Source of the DNA: Spirochaetia bacterium
GTDB taxonomy: Bacteria > Spirochaetota > Leptospiria > Leptospirales > Leptonemataceae
Reading direction: 5' to 3'
Length of the DNA: 12,735 nucleotides
Assembly: GCA_029880625.1 (NCBI GenBank)
Contig: JAOUOA010000025.1
Span: forward strand, 1-12,735
The notes under the pieces were generated by a model. The model made no database searches. It had not been told where the DNA came from and was given only the letters and a program-made list of their open reading frames with translations. Shown one piece after another: positions 1-6,738 of the stretch; the first letter of the stretch is position 1, and every line of letters begins with the position of its first letter. A program made the translations under genes and the position numbers.

Positions 1-4
1 TCAC

Positions 5-22
5 CCTCCGGTCTTCCGGAGG
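5..22 (+). promoter_or_regulatory. Hairpin over the ABC-F ribosome binding site
   Basis: A perfect 7-bp inverted repeat (CCTCCGG at 5-11, CCGGAGG at 16-22) with a 4-nt TCTT loop. Its 3' arm contains the GGAGG Shine-Dalgarno of the ABC-F gene (GGAGGA, 18-23; ATG at 34), so when folded it would hide the ribosome binding site. It could equally be the terminator of a gene left of the window, although only a short ATTTT follows it. Its core, CTCCGG/CCGGAG, is also the core of the terminator at 1829-1854. The structure is seen in the sequence; the role is inferred. Confidence 0.45.
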
Positions 23-33
23 ATTTTAAAAGA

Positions 34-1827
34 ATGAAACAAATCCTGCAGATTCAAAATCTGAGCAAACATTACGGTCCTGCAGCGCTGCTTGACCAGG
101 CAAATCTCGTCATCCATGAAGGACAGAAAATCGGCGTGATCGGCCGTAATGGCGCCGGTAAATCCACTCTTTTTAATATTCTGACAGATCGGGAAACAGC
201 AGATTCGGGGATCATTCATTGCGCAAAAGATTTAAGACTCGGATACCTGGAACAGAAAGATCCATTTCATTCCAATGAAACCTCACTTGAATATCTGATG
301 CGCGTTTCGCAGAAAGAAGACTGGCTCTGCGGAAAAACAGCAGGCAGAATGCAAATCAAAAATGACGTTCTTAAAATGAAAGCATCATCTCTTCCCGGCG
401 GTTTTCAAATGAGGCTGCGTCTCTCTGCAATGCTGATCACGGATCCTGATTTTATTCTTCTGGATGAGCCTACAAACTACCTTGATTTAAAAACTCTTCT
501 CATTCTTGAAAACTTTCTTGGATCATTTCGTGGCGGATTCATGATTATATCTCATGACAGAGAATTTCTGAAAAAAACATGCAGTGAAACGCTTGAAATC
601 AAGAATGGCAAACTGAATTTTTTTCCTGGCAATATTGAAGAATATTTTGCATTTGAAGAAGAACAGAATCTTCACATAGAGCGAGTAAACAAAGGAATTG
701 AAGCCAAACAGAAAGAACTGAATGGATTCATTGAAAAATTTCGCGCCAAAGCATCTAAAGCTTCCCAGGCCAGATCGAAAGAAAAACAGCTGAACCGTCT
801 TCATAAAATTGAAGCAGAACAAACACAGAGGGATGTAAAAATCCGCATTCCTGAAGACCCTTCTCCTCCGGGCAAGGCTCTTCAAATTGAAAATCTTTCC
901 ATCGGCTACAATCAGAAAGCTGTTGCATCCGGGATTTCTCATATTTTTTCCAGAGGAGAACATGTGGCAGTTCTTGGAGATAACGGCGAGGGCAAGTCAA
1001 CTCTCTTAAAAACTCTGGCAGGAGAAATTCCACCCGTCAGCGGAAATATAAAATGGGCAAACGGACGAAACATTGGCTACTATGCCCAGCATGTCTTTCA
1101 ATCTCTGATTGAAACCGATACGGTCCTGGATCACCTGAAAAAAATAAGCAAGGGAAAGATCCCTGAACAGAGCATTCTGGATCTGGCAGGAAGTTTTCTT
1201 TTCCAGGGCGATGAGATTCATAAAAAAATATCTGTACTCAGCGGCGGGGAACGCTCCCGTCTGATCCTTGCCGGTCTACTCCTCTCAGGCAGCAATGTCT
1301 TTTTATTTGATGAACCCACAAACCATCTGGATTTTGAGACGGTTGAGGCTCTGGCTGGAGCATTAAAACAATACGGAGGGACTGTTTTTTTTATCAGCCA
1401 TGACAGAACCTTTGTCAATATTCTTGCAGATGCAATCCTGGAAATTCGTGACGGAAGTATTTCCTTATACAGGGGAAATTATGAAGATTATGTCTTTGCT
1501 CTGGAAAGCCGCATCCAGGAGGAAAGCCCTGATCCTGATCATTCAGGGAACAACCTTCAGTCTGAAAAAATAAAAACAGCCTATCACTTACGCAAAGAAA
1601 TTCAATCCGGCATTCGAAAAAACAAATCCAGAAGCGAAAAGATTGAAAAAGAAATCCACACACTGGAAGAAAAACAGAAGGAAAAAATAAGTAAACTCTC
1701 GGAAAGCTACAGCATGGAATTGAACGACGAGCTTGTAAAAATCAATTCGGATCTGGAAAGCTGCGAAACAGAATGGATGTCGCTGCAGGAAGAACTGGAA
1801 ACTCTGGAAAAAGCATTAAAACAATAA
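34..1827 (+). CDS. ABC-F family ATPase (Uup/YheS-like)
   Basis: A soluble tandem ATP-binding-cassette protein of 597 aa. ABC-F proteins lack membrane domains and act on ribosomes at the E site. The first cassette has Walker A GRNGAGKST (37-45), Walker B ending in LLDEPTNYLD (142-151) and H-loop SHD (173-175). A charged linker (about 205-270) resembles the interdomain linker of ABC-F proteins. The second cassette has Walker A GDNGEGKST (315-323), signature LSGGERSRL (402-410), Walker B ending in LFDEPTNHLD (424-433) and H-loop SHDR (455-458). Residues 510-597 form a highly charged coiled coil like the Uup C-terminal domain. The first signature is odd: SLPGG (119-123) rather than LSGG. The spacing from Walker A to this signature is about 30 residues shorter than in E. 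coli Uup as I recall it, so the arm region is small. Start: ATG with GGAGGA 10 nt upstream. The exact subfamily, and whether it confers antibiotic resistance, cannot be told. Confidence 0.93.
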   Translation: MKQILQIQNLSKHYGPAALLDQANLVIHEGQKIGVIGRNGAGKSTLFNILTDRETADSGIIHCAKDLRLGYLEQKDPFHSNETSLEYLMRVSQKEDWLCGKTAGRMQIKNDVLKMKASSLPGGFQMRLRLSAMLITDPDFILLDEPTNYLDLKTLLILENFLGSFRGGFMIISHDREFLKKTCSETLEIKNGKLNFFPGNIEEYFAFEEEQNLHIERVNKGIEAKQKELNGFIEKFRAKASKASQARSKEKQLNRLHKIEAEQTQRDVKIRIPEDPSPPGKALQIENLSIGYNQKAVASGISHIFSRGEHVAVLGDNGEGKSTLLKTLAGEIPPVSGNIKWANGRNIGYYAQHVFQSLIETDTVLDHLKKISKGKIPEQSILDLAGSFLFQGDEIHKKISVLSGGERSRLILAGLLLSGSNVFLFDEPTNHLDFETVEALAGALKQYGGTVFFISHDRTFVNILADAILEIRDGSISLYRGNYEDYVFALESRIQEESPDPDHSGNNLQSEKIKTAYHLRKEIQSGIRKNKSRSEKIEKEIHTLEEKQKEKISKLSESYSMELNDELVKINSDLESCETEWMSLQEELETLEKALKQ

Positions 1828-1828
1828 A

Positions 1829-1854
1829 AAAGCTCCGGTTTTATCCGGAGCTTT
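1829..1854. terminator. Bidirectional intrinsic terminator
   Basis: A 10-bp perfect stem (1829-1838 with 1845-1854, core GCTCCGG/CCGGAGC) with a 6-nt TTTTAT loop, just after the ABC-F stop codon. Read on the minus strand, the stem runs into six T residues, so it terminates best for the convergent LysM gene. On the plus strand the T tract is only three bases long. It sits exactly between two converging genes. Confidence 0.85.
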
Positions 1855-1877
1855 ACAAACTGTAAATTTCCCGAATT

Positions 1878-2486
1878 TTATTTTTCGGGCATATTTAATT
1901 TCATTCCTTTTTTCAGAACGGTAACTCCAGGATTTTTCGTCTGGATTTCTTTCGCTCGTTTTCCGTCGCCAAGCTGCGATGCTGCAATTCCCCAGAATGT
2001 ATCTCCTGCTTTTACAGTATATACATTTTCTTCTGAGGCTGCGGCAGCATCAGGCTGCTCGGATGCAGGCTGATGCGCTGTTTCAGGAGTTTCTGCAGGT
2101 TGTTCTGAAGCAGGCGCTTCCATCACAGGTTCGGTTACAGGAGGCGTTGTCATATCTGAATCTGAACCGCTTCGTTGAACATTTCTCCAAACAACAAACA
2201 GAATTGTTCCAACCAAAACTGCTGCTAAAAGATAGAGTCCTTTTGAACTTTTTTTCTCTGGAACAGAAAGAGGTAACGAATCGCCTGTGGAATCTGAAGG
2301 TCTGTATACGACCGGTTCAGGAGTCTCTGCAAAGGATTTCGGAGCTGAAGAACGGGCTGGTGACTTTTTCGCAGCTTTCTTAGCTGTCTTTTTTGCTGTC
2401 TTTTTTGCCGTCTTCTTAGCTGTTTTTTTACTGGTTTTTTTTACCGCTTTTTTTGCGGTCTTTTTTGAAGTTTTTTTAGTGGCCAT
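1878..2486 (-). CDS. Lysine-rich (histone H1-like) membrane protein with LysM domain
   Basis: A 202-aa protein in three parts. Residues 4-43 are ten consecutive KKxx tetrapeptides (KKTA, KKTS, KKAV and similar), a strongly basic tail like those of bacterial H1-like DNA-binding proteins. Residues about 84-100 are one hydrophobic membrane helix (GLYLLAAVLVGTILFVVW). Residues about 105-152 are a Pro/Glu/Ala/Thr-rich spacer. Residues 154-199 are a LysM domain, beginning VYTVKAGDTFWGIA, a fold that binds N-acetylglucosamine polymers. No cleavable signal peptide is visible, and the basic N-terminus predicts tail-in, LysM-out topology by the positive-inside rule. That would join something anionic in the cytoplasm (DNA, RNA or membrane lipid) to peptidoglycan; this is inference. 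The ATG has no clear Shine-Dalgarno. A NamZ-like gene lies 105 bp upstream in the same direction, so the two may be co-transcribed. The domains are clear; the biological role is unknown. Confidence 0.85.
   Translation of the reverse strand: MATKKTSKKTAKKAVKKTSKKTAKKTAKKTAKKTAKKAAKKSPARSSAPKSFAETPEPVVYRPSDSTGDSLPLSVPEKKSSKGLYLLAAVLVGTILFVVWRNVQRSGSDSDMTTPPVTEPVMEAPASEQPAETPETAHQPASEQPDAAAASEENVYTVKAGDTFWGIAASQLGDGKRAKEIQTKNPGVTVLKKGMKLNMPEK
2358..2477 (-). repeat. Ten-copy 12-bp coding repeat (KKxx tetrapeptides)
   Basis: Tandem 12-bp units coding for residues 4-43 of the LysM protein. Most units encode KKTA, with KKTS, KKAV, KKAA and KKSP variants. Wobble positions differ between units, so this is not a very recent perfect expansion. 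Such an array could change length by whole units without breaking the reading frame. Confidence 0.85.
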
Positions 2487-2591
2487 ATTGCAAGAAGCTG
2501 AAATTTATTCAGGGAATCAACAAATAAATTTTTAATCTATTTAAAAAAACAAAATGATTCCGCTTTTTTAAGCAACTTTTACAAGCATTTA

Positions 2592-3947
2592 TCAATATAG
2601 AAGAAAAGGTTCTGTTAATTCCTGAAATGAAGCGGCATCATGAATCCAGCTTTTTTTAAATTCATCATAAGATAAATCACTGTCGATAAAATTTCTATAG
2701 GATGTCCCTCCCCAGAGACGATCCATATAAAATCCACCCCTGCTTTTAATGTACCGAAAATCTTTTGGGTGAATTTTTTTAATCACCCTCATATATTCAT
2801 ATCCTGTCCTCAGGCTGTCAAAGTTTGCAGAAACAGGCAGGATCTGAATACCCCGGCATGTTTTCCCTTTATAAACAGATGAATTGGGAGTAAAGATCAC
2901 TTCTGCAAACTGAACTCCAGGAAGTTTTAAAGAGCGCATTTCCTCAAGAACCCTTCCTGCTTTCATCCAGGGAGCTCCGGAATAAACAAAAGGCCTTGTG
3001 GTTCCTCTACCCAGACTGAACTTTACTGCTTCAAATAAAACAACTCCTGGATACACAAGAGCCGCTTCAAATGATGGAATGTTGGGTGAAGGATTGATCC
3101 ATATCTGGCGAAGTGATGAAAATCCGTCTTTTCTTCTGTACCCTGCAGCCCTGACAATACTCAGGCGTAATTTTAAAAAAACCGACGATGCCATATAAAA
3201 TGCGTATTCGCCTGGAGTAAGCGAATAAAGAAATGGGACAGGCGCTTTAGCAGTAAAGCCCGTGAATTTCTCTTCAAGATACGGCCCCTGCGGCTTCCAG
3301 AATCCGTATGGATTTGATCGGTCAAGGATCATGACTTCTATCCTGTGTTCTTCAGCAATTTCCATAAGATAAGTAAGGGTGGATATATATGTATAAGGCC
3401 GAACAGGAAGATTGTGTATATCAATGACAATTAAATCAATCCCTTCGAGATGTTTACAGGAAGGTTTTTTACTTTTGGAATAAAGACTTAAAATTCTCAG
3501 ACCCGTTTCCCTGTCGCGGCGGATACCGTCCGGTCCGGGTTTATCAATTGCTCCAAAAATTCCATGCTCCGGCTCGAAAACAAGTTCCGGCAGAACTCCT
3601 TCTGAAATCATCAGTTCCACTCCTCTTTTTAATCGATGATCCAATCCCGTTGCATTTGTAAGTAGAGCAAACTTCCGGTTTCGGAGAAGAGCAAAGTGAT
3701 CGGCAGCCAGCGCATCCAGACCTGAATAAACCGGTCTTTCTGGAATTCCCGGCAGAGGGTCGCTATTTTCTGAAATGTTCGGCCAGTCTCCTTTCTTAAG
3801 GCTGAAGATTCTGATTCTTTCTCTGTCATGGGATTGATAGATTAGTTTTGTTTCTACGGAAAATCCGTTCTGATACACTTTAGGCATGCAGGACAATCCA
3901 GCAAAAATGGAGGGAATGATAATAAAAAAAATTCGTAAATAATTCAT
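2592..3947 (-). CDS. DUF1343 / NamZ-like exported protein (putative exo-N-acetylmuramidase)
   Basis: A 451-aa member of the DUF1343 family, whose characterised member NamZ (YbbC) of Bacillus releases terminal N-acetylmuramic acid from peptidoglycan fragments. Visible family motifs: GLDAL (76-80), LLTNATG (95-101), EPEHG (125-129), YTYIST (185-190), DRSNP (209-213), SPNIPS (287-292) and GRGTTRPF (313-320). Start choice: the frame extends upstream to a TTG at 3980, but the ATG at 3947 places a short basic N-terminus before a hydrophobic stretch (FFIIIPSIFAG) and Cys20. That fits a signal peptide, probably of a lipoprotein, although GLSC is not a strict lipobox. Neither start has a good Shine-Dalgarno. 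Oddity: the segment I remember as FDIQDVG in homologues reads IDIHNLP (175-181), so a usually conserved QD pair is HN. Its neighbour downstream is the LysM protein, another likely peptidoglycan binder. The family call is firm; activity on muramic acid is inferred. Confidence 0.88.
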   Translation of the reverse strand: MNYLRIFFIIIPSIFAGLSCMPKVYQNGFSVETKLIYQSHDRERIRIFSLKKGDWPNISENSDPLPGIPERPVYSGLDALAADHFALLRNRKFALLTNATGLDHRLKRGVELMISEGVLPELVFEPEHGIFGAIDKPGPDGIRRDRETGLRILSLYSKSKKPSCKHLEGIDLIVIDIHNLPVRPYTYISTLTYLMEIAEEHRIEVMILDRSNPYGFWKPQGPYLEEKFTGFTAKAPVPFLYSLTPGEYAFYMASSVFLKLRLSIVRAAGYRRKDGFSSLRQIWINPSPNIPSFEAALVYPGVVLFEAVKFSLGRGTTRPFVYSGAPWMKAGRVLEEMRSLKLPGVQFAEVIFTPNSSVYKGKTCRGIQILPVSANFDSLRTGYEYMRVIKKIHPKDFRYIKSRGGFYMDRLWGGTSYRNFIDSDLSYDEFKKSWIHDAASFQELTEPFLLY

Positions 3948-4014
3948 GTATTTGCTTAAAGAAGATGGGTTTGAATCCAATTCTTCTATATCAACGGTAT
4001 AAAAACTCCACTGT

Positions 4015-4044
4015 TTGAGAAGATTTTTCCCGGAATCGTAAAAT
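4015..4044 (+). promoter_or_regulatory. Candidate sigma-70-type promoter for the 4084 gene
   Basis: TTGAGA (4015-4020), an 18-bp spacer and TAAAAT (4039-4044). Each hexamer matches five of six consensus bases. Transcription would begin near 4051, about 33 nt before the chosen GTG start. It lies between two divergent genes. Found by eye only. Confidence 0.45.
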
Positions 4045-4083
4045 ATGGATGACTGAAAGCAGGGCTGAATCCTTCATGAATTT

Positions 4084-5097
4084 GTGAAATATCCGGTATT
4101 TTTAGGTTTCCGACTGGAACAGGAAGAACTCCTCCTGGCAGAATACATCCTTCACAGTCTAAAATCCAGAGGTTTAAAGTCAATCCAGGACCCTTTCTTT
4201 TCAGACCTTTCATCGGGCATTGCTTTTTATCCTGCTGCCGATGAAAATACAGTCAAAACCATATCGGATTGGATGCATCCTGTTTTAATCTTTACAGGAA
4301 AAAAAACTGAAAAAAATAAAAAAGATCATGATGCATTTTTTTATGAAAACGGAATTGCCGCAGTATGGAAAATTCCCGAAAACGGATTGATCCTTCCTCC
4401 CCGCCTGGAACTTCCTGAGTTAAAAAAAATTGCTTATTTTATTTCTGAAAATTCACTTTACAGAAAACTTTTCCGACAGATCCTGAGTTTCGGCGGCTAC
4501 AGCGTCAGAACGGATTTTCAATCGAATGAGACCCTTAATACGGAACTGAAACGAATCGCAGAAACAGATCCCAAAATATGGCCCGCGCTGATCCTTGTAG
4601 ATCTGGATTCAGAGCGTATCGATATTTCATCATTTTTTTATTTTTTAAGAAGTCTCTTTCAGAAAAATCCATCATTAAAATCAAAAACATCGGTTATGGC
4701 AATCAAGGATTTTGCGCTTCCGGGTCTGGACCTGGGGACCATTTCCACAAGTCTGAAGCCTCTTACAAAAAGAATTTTTCATCCCCATGAGGCAATTCTT
4801 GCTTTATGCGAAGCTGTCAGTGCGCCTCCGATTTCAGAAAAAAAAGATGACATACGGATTAAACCGTTTCGCAATCTCGAAGAAATTTTATACGGGACTG
4901 CAGGAAATTACTCAGATCCGGCCTCTTTAAAATTCATGGATCAATACATTCAGACCGGGCAGATCTTTAGCCGCTTTATCCTTTTTTCATGGCTGGCGGA
5001 ATATCTCCTTTCGGAAGAAGTTGCATCAGGGGTTCTCCTCAGTCCCGAGCCAGTCATTGATCCTCGCAATTTCCTCAACAGCATCCGGCGTCCATAA
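4084..5097 (+). CDS. Hypothetical protein with receiver-like (degenerate) segment
   Basis: I do not recognise this 337-aa protein as a named family. Residues about 122-245 read like a response-regulator receiver fold: a first helix resembling receivers (LYRKLFRQILSFGGYSV, 125-141), a hydrophobic strand with an acidic end (ALILVDLDS, 168-176) at the place of the phospho-acceptor strand, and a closing strand and helix (TKRIFHPHEAILALCEA, 228-244) near where a receiver carries its KP motif. The usual acidic pair at the start is missing (SENS), so it may be a pseudo-receiver. The first 110 residues hold several strand/helix alternations without a recognised motif. No signal peptide or membrane helix is seen. 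Start: GTG at 4084. An in-frame stop at 4066-4068 bars extension, and the next Met is residue 63. There is no good Shine-Dalgarno, but a micro-ORF (4076-4087) ends over the GTG. The last 24 codons overlap the converging J-domain gene. Confidence 0.72.
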   Translation: MKYPVFLGFRLEQEELLLAEYILHSLKSRGLKSIQDPFFSDLSSGIAFYPAADENTVKTISDWMHPVLIFTGKKTEKNKKDHDAFFYENGIAAVWKIPENGLILPPRLELPELKKIAYFISENSLYRKLFRQILSFGGYSVRTDFQSNETLNTELKRIAETDPKIWPALILVDLDSERIDISSFFYFLRSLFQKNPSLKSKTSVMAIKDFALPGLDLGTISTSLKPLTKRIFHPHEAILALCEAVSAPPISEKKDDIRIKPFRNLEEILYGTAGNYSDPASLKFMDQYIQTGQIFSRFILFSWLAEYLLSEEVASGVLLSPEPVIDPRNFLNSIRRP

Positions 5098-5517
5098 TCC
5101 ACCTGGATATATTTCAAGTACACGGATAAAATAATCCCTTGCTCTGTTCAGTTCTTCATGAAACTGTTTTATAAAGTCTGCGCCTTCCGGTCTGTGACTG
5201 AACTGAACTCTTTTTTTCCAGTAGGCATCCAGGGCTGAACCAAGAATCTTCATTCCCTCTCTGTAGTCGCGATAACCATCATCTTCTTTTTCATCCGGCC
5301 TGCGGCTTGGTTGTTTCTGTGTTTCATTCAGATATTCTTCCAGAAATTTTCTGGATAAAAGCAGATCATCAACGCTTACGTCAGAATTCTTGTTTTCAGC
5401 TGTATCCGGATGATTCTCAAAAAGCTTTTTTCGAAAAGATCGAATTAACTGATCTTTTGAAAAATCTTCAGACAGTTCAAGAATCCTGAGCGCTTTATTT
5501 TTATCAATGGGGGGCAT
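5026..5517 (-). CDS. Small J-domain (DnaJ-like, type III) protein
   Basis: A 163-aa protein with an N-terminal J-domain (about 8-66) containing the diagnostic HPD tripeptide (36-38), which stimulates Hsp70/DnaK ATPase in this family. There is no Gly/Phe region and no cysteine zinc finger, so it is a type III J-protein. The C-terminal part (about 85-157) looks helical, with a TPR-like stretch around RARDYFIRVLEIYPG. The frame is open to an ATG at 5553, but I prefer the ATG at 5517. It gives a compact start (MPPIDKNKALRIL) just before the J-domain, and it is overlapped by the end of a small upstream ORF (5504-5708) in the way of translationally coupled genes. Neither start has a convincing Shine-Dalgarno. 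The 3' end overlaps the 4084 gene by 72 bp, tail to tail. The partner DnaK and client are unknown. Confidence 0.82.
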   Translation of the reverse strand: MPPIDKNKALRILELSEDFSKDQLIRSFRKKLFENHPDTAENKNSDVSVDDLLLSRKFLEEYLNETQKQPSRRPDEKEDDGYRDYREGMKILGSALDAYWKKRVQFSHRPEGADFIKQFHEELNRARDYFIRVLEIYPGGLWTPDAVEEIARINDWLGTEENP

Positions 5518-5708
5518 AGTAACGAAAGGTTTCAGAAACCGTACGCCCATCATTCAGTATGGTACAGCTTTTCCCATCATTTTTTAAGATCCTGAATTCT
5601 TTTCAGCAGAAATTCCACAGACCGATCCGTTAAATTTGTTTGATTCCGAAACTTCTTTCTGGATGACACAGAATATAATGCGAAAAATTTGCCTGGCAGG
5701 TTTTCCAT
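5504..5708 (-). pseudogene. Small ORF split by a one-base frameshift, upstream of the J-domain gene
   Basis: From ATG 5708 the minus strand reads MENLPGKFFALYSV and onward for 43 codons, ending in LKRIQDLKK and a TGA at 5577-5579. At that point there is a run of six A residues. With five A residues the frame would continue LKNDGKSCTILNDGRTV and on to FRYYAPH with a TGA at 5504-5506, overlapping the ATG of the J-domain gene (5517) by 14 bp. Both halves have natural-looking composition, and the overlap at the far end is typical of an operon. The frame of the second half is closed by a TGA a few codons above the A run and has no start codon. The intact product would be about 67 aa. I do not recognise the family. 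It may be a true frameshift mutation, a homopolymer sequencing error, or slippage. Confidence 0.6.
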
Positions 5709-5823
5709 TCTTCTTTGATAGAAAAGGCGGGATTGAAATTTTTTCAGTTATTTTAACAGCATGATTTGCCAGTAAAACAAAAAAGAATCTGGTGAAAAAT
5801 AAAGGGAATATAAATGATGCATT

Positions 5824-6738
5824 ATGAATGAAAGATCGATCATTGATTTATTTTACAAAAACAGTTCTCTCAATCCCTGGCAGGATGACTGTGCTCTGAT
5901 TGAAAATGATCTTTTAATTACAACAGACTCAATGATTGAAAACACTCATTTCAAAACCGAATGGTCGACGCCGGAAGACCTGGCCTTCAAACTTTTCCAC
6001 TCCAATCTTTCCGATCTTTCTGCTAGCGGCGGAAATGCAATGTATTGTCTGCTCAATGCGGGATTTCCATCAAATACGGACAGTTCCTTTATCAGCCGGT
6101 TCAGTTCTGCCCTTTCCAGTGAGACCGGCCGGTATTCCTGCAGAATCATAGGTGGCGATACGTTCAGATCAGAAACAATTCATCTCACTCTTACCATGCT
6201 TGGAAAAATAAAAACAAGACATCTGAAACGCTCTGACGGAAAATCAGACGATGCTCTTTATATAACCGGTTATCCGGGGCTTTCTTATCTCGGTTATAAA
6301 ATTTTATCAGAAAAAATCAATACAGAAGACAAACTGAAAAAAGCTGCTCTGGAACGTCATTTAAGACCATGCTCCCGTTCTGAATGGTCTTTGCTCCTTT
6401 CTGATGAGGAAGGAGTCCATGCAGCAATGGATCTTTCGGACGGAATTTTAACGGATTCTGAAAAACTGGCAAAGGCAAGCGGGATTGGGCTTTTCATCGA
6501 TATTGAAAAGATTCCCATTTTTAAAGGAATTACAGATCATCTCAGTATCGATGATGTAATATCCGGAGGAGAAGACTATGAAATTCTTTTTCTCGGTAAA
6601 TCCGGTCTGATATTTCCCTTCCCTGCATTTGAAATTGGCTATGCTGTCCGAGATTCAGAATGCAGAGTTACCTTTATAAAAAATCAACAGGAAGTCCGGA
6701 TTCAAAATAGCTCCTTTTATCACTTCAATACAATCTGA
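5824..6738 (+). CDS. thiL: Thiamine-monophosphate kinase
   Basis: ThiL phosphorylates thiamine monophosphate to thiamine diphosphate, the active cofactor, using ATP in the cytoplasm. The 304 aa are slightly short of the usual 310-330. ThiL motifs are present in order: DDCAL (21-25) and TTDSMIENTHF (33-43), matching the N-terminal Mg/ATP region; NLSDLSASGG (61-70); GGDT (110-113); the RP pair (181-182); DLSDG (203-207); and GGEDYE (248-253). These include the acidic residues that hold the magnesium ions. Start ATG 5824 gives the expected N-terminus (MNERSIIDLFYK). Its spacing to the nearest SD-like AAAGGG (5801-5806) is too long, and a five-codon micro-ORF (5814-5831) beginning after that AAAGGG overlaps the start. 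No other thi genes adjoin it and no THI-box riboswitch was recognised upstream. No terminator is evident after it. Confidence 0.93.
   Translation: MNERSIIDLFYKNSSLNPWQDDCALIENDLLITTDSMIENTHFKTEWSTPEDLAFKLFHSNLSDLSASGGNAMYCLLNAGFPSNTDSSFISRFSSALSSETGRYSCRIIGGDTFRSETIHLTLTMLGKIKTRHLKRSDGKSDDALYITGYPGLSYLGYKILSEKINTEDKLKKAALERHLRPCSRSEWSLLLSDEEGVHAAMDLSDGILTDSEKLAKASGIGLFIDIEKIPIFKGITDHLSIDDVISGGEDYEILFLGKSGLIFPFPAFEIGYAVRDSECRVTFIKNQQEVRIQNSSFYHFNTI

Noticed and set aside
523..963. Minus-strand ORF opposite the ABC-F gene
   Set aside because: Phe/Cys/Arg-rich product typical of the antisense of Lys/Glu-rich coding sequence; the plus-strand gene has all ABC motifs.
1870..1889. CCCGAA/TTCGGG hairpin at the stop codon of the LysM gene
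   Set aside because: Six pairs around an 8-nt loop, overlapping coding sequence, and a much better terminator lies 15 bp away.
2358..2477. CRISPR-like periodicity
   Set aside because: The 12-bp units are contiguous with no spacers and encode KKxx in frame; it is a coding repeat.
2287..2535. Plus-strand ORF rich in repeated Phe-Ala-Val
   Set aside because: It is the antisense of the lysine-repeat coding region; AAA/AAG codons read backwards give TTT/CTT-rich frames.
5528..5540. Short hairpin GGTTT/AAACC near the J-domain gene start
   Set aside because: Only 5 bp with a 3-nt loop and low stability; it lies in the coding sequence of the upstream small ORF.
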